Notes under the pieces: generated by a model
What the model was told of the DNA's origin: nothing
Seen by the model: only the letters and a program-made list of their open reading frames with translations
Database searches by the model: none
DNA from: Martensiomyces pterosporus
Lineage: Eukaryota; Kickxellomycota; Kickxellomycetes; Kickxellales; Kickxellaceae
Assembly: GCA_025201845.1 (NCBI GenBank)
Contig: MU603988.1
Location: 92,555-102,624 of the forward strand
Direction: 5' to 3'
Length of the DNA stretch: 10,070 bases
Shown here: positions 7,283 to 10,070 of the stretch, one piece after another
Layout: each line of letters begins with the position of its first letter
How positions within the stretch are numbered: position 1 is the first letter of the stretch
Translations under genes and position numbers: made by a program

Positions 7283-8675
7283 AACAACAGCTCGGGCGTG
7301 GAAAGGCGTGAATTGCTCCCGGCTATATGCGACGCCCGAGAAGAGAGTGCTGCTTATGAGCACCGGCTACTGTGCACGCCTTTGTCTCGACATTCCCCTT
7401 GCTTTGTGACCGACAGAAGGAGGCGGCATCTCGCTAGTACGCAACTGCCTGCACTGCACAAGCCTTCGACGAAGATTTAATAATGCTGAAATCTGGATGC
7501 TCGGGGTGCACTGCCGCCAATCACCAAGCGCGAATAGCAGCATGAAGCGCTCCTTGAGTGTAGAGAGCAAAAATAGACAACAAAAAGGGCTGCTGCTTTT
7601 CGTCGAGATCCGAGTGGGACTTGTCGCTGGGCAAATCCCCTCTATTATCGCTCATCGTCGTACATGTAAGGTGGCTGCGCACCTGTACAAGCCAACCGAT
7701 TTGTATATCCAAGTGCACATCGCCAAAAATGGCGATGCGATGCGTAGATTGTCACAATGGCGCATTCGCTATTTCTGCTTCTGCTCCTTGGATTCATGTG
7801 CATAGGTGTACCTCTGTACAGCCTCATGTAAGAACAGCGACTCCTAACCTCCTGCCCATGCTGCAGAGACATTCGGCCGGTGTTCGCAATCACGGTGCCA
7901 CACATGTATCCACACCGCCATCGCCACCAGCGCACAGCGTACAGATGTCGTGTTAATCAAAGGCGTGCTTGTCGTGAGGTCATGTGAATGCAGCATCCCA
8001 GGGTTGCGCTTTTTGCTTCGCCTTTCCACCAGCATGCCATCAAGAATAGACAGCAGGCATACATGCACATGCACACGCAACTCCACCATGTGGTAGAGCG
8101 GCTCTGCACGTTCTTGGGAGCAACGAGAGGGCCACCGGCTATTTCAGGCATATTTCACACCATTCTAATGCGCAAGTCACCTAACAAAACGCGCCCTCTG
8201 TCACCAGCTGCCTTTCGCTCTTGACCATGATGACAGCCGTGCATGCAATTGCCAATGACATTGTCTGCCACATGGAAATCATGCTGTGTTAATACATCAC
8301 GTCCAATCAGCTACGATCAATCAAATTACCACGATGAATTCCTGAACCGCATGCAAGCATGGATGAAACGTGCGGCTGGGGAAACCTGCAAATCAATACA
8401 TGTACGCAGGTTTTCAGGTGTACAAGTGGACGGTGCACGTCGACATGCGAAATTTGAATGGGAATCCCAGGGGGAAGCCATGCTGGCAATCCATACCAGC
8501 CTTGCTGAACAGCAGCATCGCCCTCACGATGCAGCCCAGCAGCCATCCAAGCGACAAAGAGAAAGAGGAAAATCAAATGCTGCATGCAAGGACACGAAAA
8601 TGTAGGCAAGCTCCGCTCAATAATTGGCTGGCACATTACTTGTAACATCGAGCCATGCTGTTCTTGTTGCTGCAG
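7283..8675. other. Gene-poor intergenic DNA, right half of the interval
   Basis: I see no recognisable protein, tRNA or rRNA. Frames are short on both strands. The longest ATG-started one (8243-8605, plus, 120 codons) has basic, Gln-rich residues in its second half but no family resemblance. It could at most be an exon upstream of the candidate exon at 8676-8983, through a CAG/GTGTAC donor near 8418 that keeps frame. This is weak. Confidence 0.5.
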
Positions 8676-8983
8676 CCTTTCTGTTGAAGGATAGCTCGCA
8701 AGCACCACTGGCACGCTCTTCTGTGGAGGAGGACAACGAGCGAGAGACGCAGTTGCTGGGCGCCAACGAGCAAGATCCGCCCTCGAGGAAGCTTAAAACT
8801 TGTGCGGTTGTTGGCAGTGGCCACTGGTCCTCCGCAAAAAGCACCGACAAGCCGACAATCCTCACCCTTGCACCCATGCGAAAAATCGCTAATCTCTTGC
8901 GTGGCAAGCCTGAGCAACAACGTTTTCATGTGGTCGCATTGAGTAGCCATCAAGTGGATACAAAACTGCAAATCAGGCCCTAA
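8676..8983 (+). CDS. Possible terminal exon, unknown protein (low confidence)
   Basis: An open stretch of about 103 codons ends at TAA 8981-8983. It is preceded by a reasonable 3' splice-site pattern: TGTAAC branch-like motif, a T/C-rich run, and CAG ending at 8675. AATAAA follows five bases after the stop (8988-8993). The residues are charged and more protein-like than neighbouring frames (for example SVEEDNERETQLLG, then APMRKIANLLRGKPEQQ). There is no ATG near the 5' end; the longer frame from 8624 would need TTG. No family is recognised and no upstream exon is established. It could be an exon, a gene relic, or chance. Confidence 0.18.
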
Positions 8984-9189
8984 TATAAATAAACAGGCAA
9001 CATTCAAGATGGACATGTATATCGCTTATCTGAATACCAGAAAGAGTGTGAGAGCAAATAATTAGAACAACCAATACGGGTCTCACAGACATGATATTGA
9101 TGATGGGGAGAGGTATATTCCGTCGGAGTCCACTGTGTATCAAAGCCTGCAGATAACGGATATGAAATATATGAAGGGGGAGGCCGCAC
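8984..9189. other. A/T-richer spacer next to the right repeat arm
   Basis: This stretch has no gene. It contains an AATAAA at 8988-8993 and a donor-like AG/GTATAT at about 9112. Base composition changes visibly from A/T-rich spacer to the G/C-rich arm at 9190, which supports that point as a true junction. Confidence 0.5.
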
Positions 9190-9674
9190 CAACCCTTTTT
9201 GCATGTTGCACATGCAATGAGCAGGAAGAAAGATTGGCTTGGTGCAGCAGCGGGGGCGGGGGCGGGGGCAGCAGCAGCAGCATAGCTCCTGCGGGGAGGG
9301 GGAACGCGTGCTGCGTGCTGTTTGTCTGCACAGCACTGACTGCACTCATTGTCTTTTCCCCACCCCGTCTTTAGCCCAATGCCTGCTGCCAGGGTGCGAT
9401 TTGCCACGCAATGCCCGCACACACCTCCGGCTCATCTGTCTCCTGAACACAAGCTCCATGTCAGCGCCAGGCTGCCCGTTGCGCCTGAGCTGCAGCGGCC
9501 TTGCTCCCTCCCTCTTCTCCATCATGGACGCTGCTGCTGTGGCCTGTGCTCGCGCCGCTGCGCAAGGGACCTTATTCACTGCCAGCGCCAGCGGTGATTC
9601 TGCACAGCTGCTGTCGGCCATTTAGACACCTGCTCTTGCCAACGCCGCTCCCTCAATTTCCACCTGCTCTCTTG
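9190..9674 (-). repeat. Right arm of long inverted repeat
   Basis: This is the reverse complement of 1-485 with two transitions (C9579 and C9431 here). The inner edge is sharp at CAACCC (9190). The outer edge is unknown, since the pairing partner of 9675 lies outside the window. Read outward on the plus strand, the arm contains a good 3' splice-site pattern: CTGAC (9336-9340), a pyrimidine-rich run, then TAG ending at 9374. An open frame follows from 9375 to TAG 9623-9625 (ending in DSAQLLSAI). The mirrored pattern lies on the minus strand of the left arm. The arm may thus be a duplicated fragment carrying the 3' end of a gene, but both arm differences change residues in that frame as well. 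No known mobile-element family is recognised. Confidence 0.95.
9199..9217. repeat. Small hairpin near the inner edge of the right arm
   Basis: This is the mirror copy of the 7-bp hairpin (TTGCATG/CATGCAA) at 458-476, identical in sequence and about 9 bp from the inner junction. Confidence 0.6.
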
Positions 9675-10070
9675 GCCTCTCCTCTGCAATGCCACCTTCC
9701 CACACATCCCCAAGTCTGCGCAACCATGTATTCACATGCACACCCCAATATACAAAGGCAGCAGCATATGCTCTGTTCCTTCTTTTGCTGCTCTGGCAGA
9801 ACAAGTCAGGGCAGGCCAAAAACAGAACAGAACAGACCAGTGCAGAACAGACCAGACACGCAGCAGGTCGACAGCACACGTTCTTGGGCTGCTGGCTGCT
9901 GAGGATGCTCGATAATGAGGGAGGCAGCGGGCTTGGAATGTGCTGCAATTAGCATAGCGTAGTGGTGGCAGCTATAACCCCTCTTTATTTTACAACACAC
10001 CCAAAATGTGGCAAGCTTGCTGGTGTTGGGTTTGGCAGGCAGAGCCCATGCCATAGCAGAGCTGGCAGAG
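9675..10070. other. Flanking DNA right of the repeat arm
   Basis: No gene is supported; frames are short and none has recognisable content. The first 60 bases continue the pyrimidine-rich character of the arm's outer end, so the repeat may extend further than can be tested here. A direct repeat follows at 9828-9855. Confidence 0.5.
9828..9855 (+). repeat. 13-bp direct repeat with 15-bp period
   Basis: CAGAACAGACCAG occurs at 9828-9840 and 9843-9855, separated by TG and preceded by further CAGAA and ACAG units. This is short simple-repeat DNA with no evident function. Confidence 0.7.

Noticed and set aside
8307..8714. 135-codon minus-strand frame
   Set aside because: It starts at GTG, has biased composition, and has no recognisable content.
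9251..9300. G-quadruplex from G5-C-G5-C-G5 in the repeat arm
   Set aside because: There are only three close G-runs; the fourth is nearly 30 bases away, so a stable structure is uncertain.
1..10070. tRNA, rRNA or CRISPR array
   Set aside because: I found no T-loop plus acceptor-stem pairing, no rRNA-like segment, and no regularly spaced repeats. GGTTCG near 1575 and GTTCGATTC near 5959 lack the rest of a tRNA; the latter is inside the coding sequence.

Overview
The window looks like nuclear DNA of a filamentous or yeast-like fungus. The only securely recognised gene encodes a WOPR-domain (Gti1/Pac2) transcription factor, a family known only from fungi. The intergenic DNA is typical of fungal chromosomes: pyrimidine-rich tracts next to the gene, TATA-like and poly(A)-like motifs, and short T/A tracts. 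There are no prokaryotic operon features. The lineage cannot be fixed from the sequence. The intronless gene and its divergent low-complexity tail would fit an early-diverging fungus, but that is a guess.

Layout: (1) Positions 1-485 are the left arm of a long inverted repeat. (2) 486 to about 3700 is gene-poor; it holds one open frame with a signal-peptide-like start (2892-3287) and two small direct-repeat clusters. (3) About 3840-4292 is a pyrimidine-rich proximal promoter with TATA-like motifs and three clustered CATTCY (TEA/Tec1-type) sites. (4) 4293-6176 is the WOPR regulator, about 627 codons, uninterrupted, with both halves of the WOPR fold at the N-terminus and a long Ser/Pro/His/Gln-rich tail. 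(5) 6177 to about 6535 is a pyrimidine-rich 3' flank with a TATATAAAA motif. (6) 6536-9189 is gene-poor, with two weak candidate exons (6577-7242 minus, 8676-8983 plus). (7) 9190-9674 is the right arm, the reverse complement of 1-485 with only two differences. (8) 9675-10070 is flanking DNA with a short direct repeat and no gene I can support.

The most notable feature is the architecture. A single master-regulator-type gene lies roughly central in an interval of about 8.7 kb, bounded by near-identical inverted arms of at least 485 bp. No transposase or recombinase is visible. The left arm is cut by the window edge, so its true length and any target-site duplication are unseen. This could be a gene-carrying non-autonomous element, an invertible segment, an inverted segmental duplication, or an assembly artefact. 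The sequence alone does not decide between them.
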